DNA from: Clostridiales bacterium
GTDB lineage: Bacteria; Bacillota; Clostridia; Peptostreptococcales; Anaerovoracaceae
Direction: 5' to 3'
Assembly (NCBI GenBank): GCA_012799165.1
Contig: JAAZLU010000238.1
Span: 1-9,448 of the forward strand
Length of the DNA stretch: 9,448 bases
A program made the position numbers and the translations under genes. Shown here piece after piece: positions 1 through 6,926 of the stretch; position 1 is the stretch's first letter, and the number at the start of each line of letters is the position of its first letter. Under the pieces are notes generated by a model that did not search any database, was not told where the DNA came from, and was given only the letters and a program-made list of their open reading frames with translations.

Positions 1-1887
1 CGCGACCTCGGTCTTTCCGTAGCCCACATCTCCGCAGAGCAGTCTATCCATCGCCTTATCCGACTCCATATCCGCTTTAATTTCCTCTATGCAGCGCAGC
101 TGATCCGCAGTCTCCTCATAGGGAAATGAGTCCTCGAACTCCTTCTGCCAGGCCGAATCCGGCCCGAATCTGTGTCCGGGCTTAAGCTCCCTTTCGGCCG
201 ATAGCTTCAGGAGATCTTCGGCCATATCCTTTATGGCGGCCTTGGCCCGCGCCTTGGTCCTCTGCCATTCGAGGCCCGATAACCTGTTTATCCTGGGCGC
301 AGCAGCTTCGCCTCCCACATATTTCTGAATATTATCCATCTGATCGACGGGAACATAGAGCAGATCTTCTCCGGCATATTCTATTCTCAGGTAGTCCCTC
401 TCGCTTCCGTCGATGCTCAGCATCTGAACACCGGCGAATCGCCCGATACCGTGAGCCTCGTGCACGACGTAGTCGCCCTTCCTGATATCGGTGAAGGCCC
501 TAATCTTGGCCTTGGAACTCTTCCTCTGCTTGGAGGCGCTCTTTATATAAACAAATATATCGGATTCCGAGAGATACAGAATCTTCTCTTCGGTAAATTC
601 ACTCCCCTGCGTGAGCCTCCCGTAGCGAAGTTCCAGCCGGCCCCCGAGGCCTTCGCGCTCGAAGAAATCCGCAAGATTCGCAATCCTCTCCTCGCTCGAA
701 CAGGCTATTACGACCCTGTAGCCGTCATCGATATAGCGCGCGAGCTCCCTGCTTAGAACATCCATGTGGCCGTTGAAGACCGGCGCCTGCCGGACCTGCA
801 CATCCATCCTCTCGTCCATCTTGCCGGCCATCTCGATATTCTGCGCAAAGGGGGTGCAGTAATAGATATCGCAACGCTCGCTCATCTCGCGCAATTTAAG
901 GATATCAGCTCTGCTCGGATAGGAATTCAAATCCTCGGCAATTCCGTTGAATCTTTCGAGCATCAGCCTGGCATCCTCGGCCTGCTGCCTCTCGTAAAAA
1001 TCCAGGACTTCATCTATGCGGGAGGGATCATCGACTATTATGAAGGAGTTGCGGGATGCATATTCCCAGATTAAGCCGGGCTCCTCATAGAAATAGGAGA
1101 CAAATCCTTCCAGATATTGCCTGTTTATATCATCCTCTATGCAGTCTATAAGGTAGTCGCGCTTCTTTCGAAGTTTTTCGAGCTGCTCGCGGCTACCGGC
1201 CTTTTCGATCGCCCTCGAATAGGCCGAAGTTATGGCTCTTAAACCCGCTGCGAAGACCGCCTCGTCTCTGACCATCAGCTGCGCGGGCAATATCCGCAAG
1301 CTCTCCAAAATGGCGTTCGAACGCTGACTTAGGCTGTCGAAGGATCTGAGAGAATCCACCTCCCTGTCGAAGAGTTCGATTCTAACGGGATCGCTGCTCT
1401 GAGGGGCAAAGACGTCCACTATGTCTCCGCGCAGGGCGAACTGTCCGGGGGCTTCCGTTGAATAACTCCGTTCGTACCCCATGCGCAGCAGAGCCTCCAC
1501 CAACTCTTCCCGCTCACAGAAGCCGCCGACTTCGAGTTCTACGGCATCTGCAAAGAAGAATTCGCGGGGCGGGAGTTTCTTAAGTGCACCCAAAACCGGA
1601 GCTACTACTATGCAAGGTTCCTCTCCGCCCATGGCCGCCATGGCCGCGACCCTGCTGTCGAGCTCAGCGGTGGATTTCGCCTCGTAGATGAAGCTCGCCG
1701 TCTCCAAATCTGGCAGGATATATATCGGGACATCACTAAAAAAGGCAAGGTCCGAAGCTATCCTTTTCGCGCGCTTTGCGGATGTGGTAAGTATCAGACC
1801 TTGTCCGGCTTTTTCTTCTGCAAGTTTTGCTGCCAGCGGAGCCGTCCGGATTTCGGACAAGCCCACTATGTTAATTCTCTTTCCCAT
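1..1887 (-). CDS. mfd: Transcription-repair coupling factor Mfd (N-terminal 629 residues, cut by window edge)
   Basis: Mfd is a DNA translocase that removes RNA polymerase stalled at lesions and recruits UvrA for nucleotide excision repair. The minus-strand frame stays open for 629 codons and runs off the window at base 1. Residues from 1 to about 310 are the UvrB-like region, including PGQFALRGDIVDVFAP near 147-163. The RNA-polymerase-interacting module starts near residue 465 with GDYVVHEAHGIGRF and continues through YAGEDLLYVPVDQ. The translocase Walker A motif, GDVGYGKTE, lies at 619-627 with catalytic Lys625, close to its place in E. coli Mfd (about 1,150 residues). The remaining helicase motifs and the C-terminal UvrA-masking domain lie outside the window. 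The ATG at 1887 overlaps the end of pth by 17 bp and has almost no Shine-Dalgarno, so translation is probably coupled to pth. A GTG at 1866, preceded by GGGAAAGAG, is an alternative start that would remove the overlap. Identity is certain; the start is not. Confidence 0.97.
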   Translation of the reverse strand, partial: MGKRINIVGLSEIRTAPLAAKLAEEKAGQGLILTTSAKRAKRIASDLAFFSDVPIYILPDLETASFIYEAKSTAELDSRVAAMAAMGGEEPCIVVAPVLGALKKLPPREFFFADAVELEVGGFCEREELVEALLRMGYERSYSTEAPGQFALRGDIVDVFAPQSSDPVRIELFDREVDSLRSFDSLSQRSNAILESLRILPAQLMVRDEAVFAAGLRAITSAYSRAIEKAGSREQLEKLRKKRDYLIDCIEDDINRQYLEGFVSYFYEEPGLIWEYASRNSFIIVDDPSRIDEVLDFYERQQAEDARLMLERFNGIAEDLNSYPSRADILKLREMSERCDIYYCTPFAQNIEMAGKMDERMDVQVRQAPVFNGHMDVLSRELARYIDDGYRVVIACSSEERIANLADFFEREGLGGRLELRYGRLTQGSEFTEEKILYLSESDIFVYIKSASKQRKSSKAKIRAFTDIRKGDYVVHEAHGIGRFAGVQMLSIDGSERDYLRIEYAGEDLLYVPVDQMDNIQKYVGGEAAAPRINRLSGLEWQRTKARAKAAIKDMAEDLLKLSAERELKPGHRFGPDSAWQKEFEDSFPYEETADQLRCIEEIKADMESDKAMDRLLCGDVGYGKTEVA

Positions 1888-2512
1888 CTTCAGAAATTGT
1901 TTCTTTGCCTTTGTCCCTGCACTTCTCGCTTTTGGCGGGCTTTTTTGATTCGGGCTTGCGGTTAAAGCGCTGCATGGCAGCGTCGACCCCTTCCTCGACC
2001 CAGATTATGCAGGCCGAAGCGGCATCTTCAATTGCCGCGGCCAGAGGAAGAATCTCACTCTCGTCCGGCCTCTGCGTAACGTAGCTGACGAGCGGGACTA
2101 TATCGCTCTTGCCCGTGCCTATCCTTATCCTCGGAAAATCGTCGAATTGAAGCTGATAAATTATGCTCCTCATGCCGTTATGGGTACCGGCGCTGCCCTT
2201 CTTTCTGATGCGAAGCTCGCCCACGGCCAAATCAATGTCGTCGTATATCACGATCAGTTTTTCGGGCTCTATTCCGTAGTAGCTCACGATCTCCCTGAGC
2301 GCTTCGCCGGATCTGTTCATGTAGGTCTGCGGTTTCATCAGGATTACGCGCTCAGCGCCTATCCTTCCGTCGCCTATGAGCGAGCGAAATTTGAGCTTCC
2401 CGACCTTTATCCCGAGCTTTTGCGAGAGCAGGTCTATGGTAAGAAAGCCCATATTATGCCTGGTTTGCTCATATTCCCTTCCGGGATTTCCCAGTCCGCA
2501 GATCAGATACAT
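1871..2512 (-). CDS. pth: Peptidyl-tRNA hydrolase with a basic C-terminal tail
   Basis: This enzyme cleaves the ester bond of peptidyl-tRNAs that drop off the ribosome and so recycles tRNA in the cytoplasm. The 213-residue product has the bacterial Pth signatures: GLGNPG at 6-11, TRHNMGF at 17-23 with catalytic His19, MKPQTYMNRSG at 59-69, the YDDIDL segment at 90-95 (Asp92 matching E. coli Asp93) and GTHNGMRSI at 109-117 (Asn112 matching E. coli Asn114). The core is complete. From about residue 184 there is an extra tail of about 30 residues, rich in Lys, Arg and Glu, making the protein longer than the usual 185-195. The last codons overlap the start of mfd. The ATG lies 6 bp after the prs stop. 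Its ribosome site is poor: GGGGA is 13 bases away and AAGG only 1 base away, which fits coupling to prs. Pth sits between prs and mfd in many Bacillota, which agrees with this call. Confidence 0.97.
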   Translation of the reverse strand: MYLICGLGNPGREYEQTRHNMGFLTIDLLSQKLGIKVGKLKFRSLIGDGRIGAERVILMKPQTYMNRSGEALREIVSYYGIEPEKLIVIYDDIDLAVGELRIRKKGSAGTHNGMRSIIYQLQFDDFPRIRIGTGKSDIVPLVSYVTQRPDESEILPLAAAIEDAASACIIWVEEGVDAAMQRFNRKPESKKPAKSEKCRDKGKETISEDGKEN

Positions 2513-2518
2513 GCCTTG

Positions 2519-3484
2519 CTATCTTTCCCCGAACAGTCTGCTGACGGAGTCGTTTGTAAATATGCTTATTATGGCCTCCGCAAATAGAGGTGCGACGGAG
2601 AGAGTCTTTATCTTATCTATCTTCTTCTCCTCGGGAAGCGGTATGGTGTTGAGCAGCACCATCTCCTCTATCATAGAGTTATTGATGCGCTCTATGGCGG
2701 GGCCCGAAAGCACAGCGTGAGTCGCACCCGCGAAAACCTTTTTCGCGCCTTTCTTAATAAGAATCTCCGCAGCGTTGCAGATGGTGCCCGCGGTATCAAC
2801 TATATCGTCCGTGAGTATGCAGACCTTACCTTCGATATCTCCGATGATGTTCATCACCTCAGAAACATTGGCCTTCGGGCGGCGCTTATCTATTATCGCT
2901 ATCGGAGCTTCGAAGGGATGGGCAAAGCTCCTCGCCCTCGACACGGAGCCGTGGTCGGGAGAGACTATGACGAGGTTATCCACTTCGTCTTCCAGTTTTT
3001 GACGGAAATATCTCGCGAGTATCGGCATGCCCTTCAGGTGATCCACCGGGATGTCGAAATATCCCTGTATCTGGGATGCATGAAGATCCATCGTAACGAT
3101 CCTGTCCGCACCCGCGGCGCTGAGTATATCGGCGACCAGCTTGGCGGTAATCGGATCTCTGGCCTTCGCCTTGCGATCCTGGCGCGCGTATCCGTAATAA
3201 GGGATTACAGCATTGATTCTGCCCGCGGAAGCCCTCTTGGCTGCATCCATCATTATGCACAGCTCCATGAGGTTGTCGTTCACGGGATGGCAGGTGGGCT
3301 GTATGATGTATACGTCCAGGCCCCTCACCGTCTTGTAGAGGCTGACCGAAACCTCGCCATCGGAGAACTTCGTAACTTCCGCTTCCCCGAGCCTCCTGCC
3401 CATTATGCCGGCTATCTCCTCGGCAAGCTCTCGATTGCCGTTGCCCGCAAATAATTTATAATCCGCAAATATTCCGCTGTTCAT
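2519..3484 (-). CDS. prs: Ribose-phosphate pyrophosphokinase (PRPP synthetase)
   Basis: This enzyme transfers pyrophosphate from ATP to ribose 5-phosphate. The product, PRPP, feeds purine, pyrimidine, NAD, histidine and tryptophan synthesis. The 321-residue length is normal for the class I enzyme. Visible signatures are FSDGEV at 40-45, the flexible catalytic loop [12 protein letters not shown] at 101-112, the metal- and ATP-site segment [14 protein letters not shown] at 130-143, SPDHGS at 175-180, and the PRPP-binding loop [10 protein letters not shown] at 225-234. The C-terminal [12 protein letters not shown] segment is also typical. The ATG at 3484 has a good ribosome site, AAAGGA at 3492-3497, 7 bases upstream. 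It is the first gene of a prs-pth-mfd operon and has its own promoter, isolated from spoVG by a terminator. In Bacillus and many clostridia glmU lies between spoVG and prs; here it does not. Confidence 0.98.
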   Translation of the reverse strand: MNSGIFADYKLFAGNGNRELAEEIAGIMGRRLGEAEVTKFSDGEVSVSLYKTVRGLDVYIIQPTCHPVNDNLMELCIMMDAAKRASAGRINAVIPYYGYARQDRKAKARDPITAKLVADILSAAGADRIVTMDLHASQIQGYFDIPVDHLKGMPILARYFRQKLEDEVDNLVIVSPDHGSVSRARSFAHPFEAPIAIIDKRRPKANVSEVMNIIGDIEGKVCILTDDIVDTAGTICNAAEILIKKGAKKVFAGATHAVLSGPAIERINNSMIEEMVLLNTIPLPEEKKIDKIKTLSVAPLFAEAIISIFTNDSVSRLFGER

Positions 3485-3534
3485 TTCCCGTTCCTTTCTT
3501 CAGCATCCGCCGAATCTATCTTATGGACCTTATC

Positions 3535-3563
3535 AGTATATCACCGAGAGGCGCAACTTTAAA
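3535..3563 (-). promoter_or_regulatory. Predicted housekeeping promoter of prs-pth-mfd
   Basis: Read on the minus strand, TTTAAA (3558-3563) and TATACT (3535-3540) are separated by exactly 17 bases. The -10 is one base from consensus; the -35 matches four of six. The expected start is near 3528, giving a leader of about 43 bases with AAAGGA placed 7 bases before the prs ATG. It lies directly downstream of the spoVG terminator, where a promoter would be needed. I saw no operator or riboswitch in the short leader. Confidence 0.68.
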
Positions 3564-3574
3564 GATTGTAAAGC

Positions 3575-3611
3575 AAAAAAGAAAGAAGCGGCGCAGCGCG
3601 CCGCTTCTTTC
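3575..3611 (-). terminator. Strong intrinsic terminator after spoVG
   Basis: On the minus strand, GAAAGAAGCGGCGC (3611-3598) pairs perfectly with GCGCCGCTTCTTTC (3594-3581) around a 3-base loop, or as 13 pairs around a 5-base loop. Six T residues follow at once (3580-3575). The hairpin begins 12 bases after the spoVG stop. There is no T run on the other side, so it works in one direction only. It should end the gltX-thrC-murC-spoVG transcripts and separate them from prs. Confidence 0.95.
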
Positions 3612-3623
3612 AAGTGTGTCACT

Positions 3624-3905
3624 TTACTTTTTTTGGTCCGCCCTTTCTACAGGGCCCGCGACTTCCATGTACCTGGAAAAAATTTCATCAGAAATTTTCT
3701 TACGAGTCTCAGCGCACAAGGGATGAGCGACATCCTTGTAAGAATCGCCGACCTTTTTGTTCGGCATCGCAACGAAGTAGCCTCTCTCCCCCTCGACAAT
3801 CTTTATGTCGTGTACGACAAATTCACTATCGAAGGTGACAGAGGCGACGGCTTTCATCTTTCCGCCATTGTCCAACTTGCGAATGCGTACATCAGTGATC
3901 TGCAT
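3624..3905 (-). CDS. spoVG: SpoVG family nucleic-acid-binding regulator
   Basis: SpoVG proteins are small site-specific DNA- and RNA-binding regulators. They are named for a role in Bacillus sporulation but also occur in non-sporulating species, where they affect cell envelope, virulence and division genes. From the ATG at 3905 the product is 93 residues, close to the 97 of B. subtilis. It begins [11 protein letters not shown], the family's canonical N-terminus. The core segments [15 protein letters not shown] (22-36), [10 protein letters not shown] (42-51) and [16 protein letters not shown] (56-71) are all present. The reading frame extends upstream to a TTG at 3962, but that codon is inside a leader stem-loop about 10 bases after the predicted transcript start, so it is rejected. 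GGAAAGG at 3917-3923 is the likely ribosome site, with a rather long 11-base spacing. The presence of this gene does not prove that the organism sporulates. Confidence 0.96.
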   Translation of the reverse strand: MQITDVRIRKLDNGGKMKAVASVTFDSEFVVHDIKIVEGERGYFVAMPNKKVGDSYKDVAHPLCAETRKKISDEIFSRYMEVAGPVERADQKK

Positions 3906-3916
3906 ACACACACCAG

Positions 3917-3923
3917 CCTTTCC
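3917..3923 (-). promoter_or_regulatory. Ribosome binding site that supports the spoVG start
   Basis: GGAAAGG on the minus strand lies 11 bases before the ATG at 3905, the codon that begins the conserved MQITDV. The upstream TTG at 3962 has no such site. The spacing is at the long end of the useful range, so initiation may be only moderate. Confidence 0.6.
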
Positions 3924-3944
3924 ACTTAAGCTGTCACACATCAC

Positions 3945-3967
3945 GGTATTTAACGCATGCAAATACC
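3945..3967 (-). promoter_or_regulatory. Stem-loop in the spoVG leader
   Basis: GGTATTT (3967-3961) and AAATACC (3951-3945) form a perfect 7-bp inverted repeat on the minus strand with a 9-base loop containing GCATGC. It starts about six bases after the transcript start expected from the spoVG promoter. It could be a 5' RNA stem-loop that stabilises the message or, as DNA, an operator just downstream of the promoter. The repeat is directly visible; any function is inference. Confidence 0.5.
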
Positions 3968-3979
3968 TCTATCGGCTAG

Positions 3980-4008
3980 ATTATATTCCTATTCTTTGCA
4001 TTTTTCAA
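3980..4008 (-). promoter_or_regulatory. Near-consensus promoter of spoVG, overlapping the 3' end of murC
   Basis: TTGAAA (4003-4008) and a perfect TATAAT (3980-3985) are 17 bases apart on the minus strand. The -35 lies inside the last codons of murC and the -10 just past its stop at 3989. The expected start is near 3973, giving a leader of about 68 bases. In B. subtilis spoVG is a classic sigma-H gene; this site instead reads as a vegetative sigma-A promoter. spoVG could therefore be made both by read-through from gltX-thrC-murC and independently. Confidence 0.85.
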
Positions 4009-5374
4009 GGATTAGCTCGCCAACCATGTATATATCTCCCGCTCCCATGGTTATTACGAGGTCTCCGCTGCGCGCATTTTCGCGCACGAAGCTCGCAATT
4101 TCGTCGAAGTCCGCGAAGAAATATATCTCCTTTCCCGGGCTGCGCTCCACAATTTTTTCCATTAGGACCTTGGAAGAAATCTTGTGGATATTATTTTCTC
4201 TTGCCGCATAAATCTCAGAAAGCACCACCACATCCGCATCATTGAAGGATGCGGCGAACTCGTCCATCAAAGCAATCGTCCTGGTGTAGGTATGGGGTTG
4301 GAATAGGCACCATATCTTCTTGTGATCGAGCTTCTTCGCAGCGGCGAGCGTCGCCTTTACCTCGGTGGGATGGTGGGCATAGTCATCAACTATGGAAACA
4401 CCCTCGTCGCTTTTCCCTATCACGTCGAAGCGTCTGCGGGTGCCCTTAAAGCTTTCCAGGGTCTCCTTTACCACCGCAGGCTGAACCCCAAGCTCCAGGC
4501 ACGAGGCTGCGGCCGCGAGGCTGTTAACTATATTATGTTCTCCGGGAACCCCAAGCTGTATTTCTATGAGCCTTTCCCCGTACTTGTAGATCGTATATTG
4601 CGGCATGCCCTGCCTGTTAAAATCTATATCTCCGGCATAATATTCGCTCTCCTCGTTGAATCCGAAGTTAACCACCTTGCAATCCAGCTTCGATGTAACC
4701 GCCTTTACGAAGGGATTGGAATCGAAAGCCACGACGAAGCCGTTGGCGGGTACGGAGGAGGCAAACTTTTCGAAGGACATAGCGATATGGTTAATATCCC
4801 TGAAATAATCCAGATGGTCGGAATCGATATTGAGTATTATCTCCACGCGGGGGCTCAGGGAGAGGAAACTGTCCATATACTCGCAGGCCTCGGTTACGAA
4901 GTATTCGCTCGCGCCGACCACCACATTGCTGTGGAATTCGTTGAGCATTCCGCCTACCAAGACGGTGGGCGAAAGTCCCGCATTCTGCAATATCAGGCCG
5001 ACCATGGAAGTTGTCGTCGTCTTTCCGTGAGTTCCGGATATCGCTATGGAAAGCTCGTAATCCGACATGAGCCCTCCGAGCGCCTCCGCCCTCGTAACGC
5101 AGGGGATTCCCCTCTCCTTCGCCCTGAGTATCTCGGGATTTTCGAGCGAGACGGCGGCGGAGTATATCAAAACCTCGGCATCGCCCAGATTATCCGCGCT
5201 GTGGCCTATATGTATGTTCGCGCCGAGCCCTCTGAGCATCTCTGTAACCTGGCTCTCCTTGATATCGGAGCCGGAGACCTTCATGCCCCTGCTCAGCAAA
5301 ATTTCCGCAATAGCGGAAAGACCTATTCCGCCTATACCGACGCAGTGAAAGCGCCTGTAATTGTTGAGTTCCAT
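3989..5374 (-). CDS. murC: UDP-N-acetylmuramate--L-alanine ligase
   Basis: MurC adds L-alanine to UDP-MurNAc using ATP, the first amino-acid step of the cytoplasmic peptidoglycan pathway. At 461 residues the length is normal. Domain 1 begins with the UDP-binding GIGGIGLS loop (13-20). The central ATPase domain carries the P-loop GTHGKTTTT (114-122), and TEACEYMDSF (161-170) is the Gram-positive form of the usual EADESD region. NIDSDHLDYF (182-191), GEHNIVN (278-284), GTRRRFD (311-317), DDYAHHPTE (330-338), FQPHTYTRT (359-367) and MGAGDIY (443-449) complete the Mur ligase set. All key segments are intact. The ATG at 5374 has GGGAG five bases upstream and lies 24 bp after the thrC stop, so the gene is probably transcribed with gltX and thrC. 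In many clostridia purR follows murC; here spoVG follows directly. Confidence 0.98.
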   Translation of the reverse strand: MELNNYRRFHCVGIGGIGLSAIAEILLSRGMKVSGSDIKESQVTEMLRGLGANIHIGHSADNLGDAEVLIYSAAVSLENPEILRAKERGIPCVTRAEALGGLMSDYELSIAISGTHGKTTTTSMVGLILQNAGLSPTVLVGGMLNEFHSNVVVGASEYFVTEACEYMDSFLSLSPRVEIILNIDSDHLDYFRDINHIAMSFEKFASSVPANGFVVAFDSNPFVKAVTSKLDCKVVNFGFNEESEYYAGDIDFNRQGMPQYTIYKYGERLIEIQLGVPGEHNIVNSLAAAASCLELGVQPAVVKETLESFKGTRRRFDVIGKSDEGVSIVDDYAHHPTEVKATLAAAKKLDHKKIWCLFQPHTYTRTIALMDEFAASFNDADVVVLSEIYAARENNIHKISSKVLMEKIVERSPGKEIYFFADFDEIASFVRENARSGDLVITMGAGDIYMVGELILEKCKE

Positions 5375-5398
5375 ATTTTCTCCCGGGCAGTGCCCAAA

Positions 5399-6886
5399 TC
5401 AACGCGAGGCGAAGGAGCTCAGCACAGCTTCCACGGCTGCCTTCATGTCCTCACGCCCTATAGTAGTGTCGTGTACAATTCTTCTGTTTTCCAAATCCGC
5501 AAGGGGCTCCGGTATCTTTATTCCGCAGGCCGAATGCAGCGAGCGCACTGCGCTCACTCCTTCGCAAAAGTCCGCGCCTATGGCCCTGCATACATCCTCG
5601 GCAAACTTATATGGGCTGGCGGTTGATGCTATTATGGTCGGAATATCGTCCCCGCTCCTTTCGCGGTAGTCCTCCCATACTTTATATGCGACCGCTGTAT
5701 GCGTGTCCATAAGATAGTCGAACTCGCGATAGACATCCCCTATTGCCTCCAGCACTTCCTTCTCCGTCGCATAGCCCGCAGCGAAATCCGACAGACCGGC
5801 CCTTATATCCGAAGGCAGCTCGTAGCGCCTCTTTTCGGAGAGCTCCGTCATGAGCCGGCGAATCTGCTCCGCATCGCCTCCGCTCGCATGGTACAGCAGC
5901 CTCTCCAGATTGCTGGACACTATTATATCCATCGAAGGCGCATTAGTCACGAATAAAGGCCTGTTCGCATCGTAAATTCCGCTTTCGAAAAAATCGGTCA
6001 GCACCCTGTTCTCGTTGGATGCGCATATCAGCTTATTCACCGAAAGGCCCATCTTCTTTGCGTAGTAGGCGCTCAGGATATTCCCGAAATTGCCCGAAGG
6101 GACGCAGATGTTGATCTTCTCGCCCGCTTTAATCCTTCCTGCGGCAATCATAGCTGCATAGCCTCTCACATAGTAAACGATTTGAGGCAATAACCTTCCG
6201 ATATTCATCGAGTTCGCGGCTGAAAATCTGTATCCGAGGCCCGCCGCTTTCCTTGCGAGATCCTCGTCCACGAGCATGGCCTTCTGAGCGCGCTGGGCAT
6301 CGTCGAAGTTTCCGCGTATTCCGAAGACGCGAACATTGGAGCCCCCGGCGCTTCGCATCTGCATCTCCTGCACGGGGCTCACCGCATCCGCGGGGAAGAA
6401 CACTATTATGAGCGTGCGAGCGACATCCTCGAAACCCTTAAGAGCCGCCATCCCCGTATCGCCCGAAGTCGAAACGAGTATGCAGACATCCTTTTTCTCG
6501 CCGCATTTATCGAGCGATGCGCTCATCAGATGCGGCATAAGCTGTAGAGCCATGTCCTTGAAGGCCGCGGTGGGTCCGTGGTAGAGCTCTAAAAAGTTAG
6601 CATCTCCTGCACTCACAAGAGGCACGGTCTCCTCGCAGTCGAAGCCGCTTCCGTAGGCTCCCCGCATGCACTCGAGAAGCTCCGAGTCGCTAAATTCGCT
6701 GAAAAACGGGCGTAACACGAGATGCGCGAGCGATATGTAATCCATATCTGCAAAGGTAGCATCGATGGTCCCCAGCTGCGGAAAGCTCTTCGGTACATAA
6801 AGGCCGCCGTCCTCAGCGATTCCTTGAATTATCGCCTCGGAAACGCTTCGCTCCGTAGCCCTTCCCCTCGTACTCTCGTAAATCAT
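5399..6886 (-). CDS. thrC: Threonine synthase (PLP-dependent)
   Basis: ThrC converts O-phospho-L-homoserine to L-threonine and phosphate, the last step of threonine synthesis. From the ATG at 6886 the product is 495 residues, matching the long form of the family and beginning MIYESTRGR as usual. GPTAAFKDMALQLMP (104-118) holds the Schiff-base Lys110, STSGDTGMAALKGF (139-152) and PSGNFGN (263-269) form the cofactor phosphate and substrate region, and SANSMNIGRLLPQ (222-234) is typical. An in-frame ATG at 6925 would add 13 residues (MRGQGSNYCGDID), but it abuts the gltX stop, has no ribosome site and adds no conserved sequence. No other threonine-pathway gene (hom, thrB) is nearby. Its place between gltX and murC therefore looks like shared transcription and not a biosynthetic operon. 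Confidence 0.96.
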   Translation of the reverse strand: MIYESTRGRATERSVSEAIIQGIAEDGGLYVPKSFPQLGTIDATFADMDYISLAHLVLRPFFSEFSDSELLECMRGAYGSGFDCEETVPLVSAGDANFLELYHGPTAAFKDMALQLMPHLMSASLDKCGEKKDVCILVSTSGDTGMAALKGFEDVARTLIIVFFPADAVSPVQEMQMRSAGGSNVRVFGIRGNFDDAQRAQKAMLVDEDLARKAAGLGYRFSAANSMNIGRLLPQIVYYVRGYAAMIAAGRIKAGEKINICVPSGNFGNILSAYYAKKMGLSVNKLICASNENRVLTDFFESGIYDANRPLFVTNAPSMDIIVSSNLERLLYHASGGDAEQIRRLMTELSEKRRYELPSDIRAGLSDFAAGYATEKEVLEAIGDVYREFDYLMDTHTAVAYKVWEDYRERSGDDIPTIIASTASPYKFAEDVCRAIGADFCEGVSAVRSLHSACGIKIPEPLADLENRRIVHDTTIGREDMKAAVEAVLSSFASR

Positions 6887-6893
6887 ATCGATG

Positions 6894-6898
6894 TCCCC
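6894..6898 (-). promoter_or_regulatory. Ribosome binding site that sets the thrC start
   Basis: GGGGA on the minus strand lies 7 bases before the ATG at 6886. The alternative in-frame ATG at 6925 is preceded by the A-rich end of gltX and has no purine-rich site. This supports the 495-residue form of ThrC. Confidence 0.6.
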
Positions 6899-6926
6899 AC
6901 AATAATTACTTCCCTGCCCGCGCATA

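Noticed and set aside
2717..3454. A 245-codon open frame on the plus strand opposite prs
   Set aside because: It lies wholly within prs, a full-length and well-conserved gene; nothing in the product is recognisable.
5385..5395. Small hairpin GGGC-AGT-GCCC in the thrC-murC gap
   Set aside because: Only four base pairs, with no T tract; too weak to be a terminator and not clearly masking the murC ribosome site.
4322..5626. A 434-codon open frame on the plus strand opposite murC and the end of thrC
   Set aside because: It lies antisense to two certain genes and crosses their junction. Its translation has no recognisable domain. Long open frames opposite genes arise here because the coding strand avoids the codons TTA, CTA and TCA.
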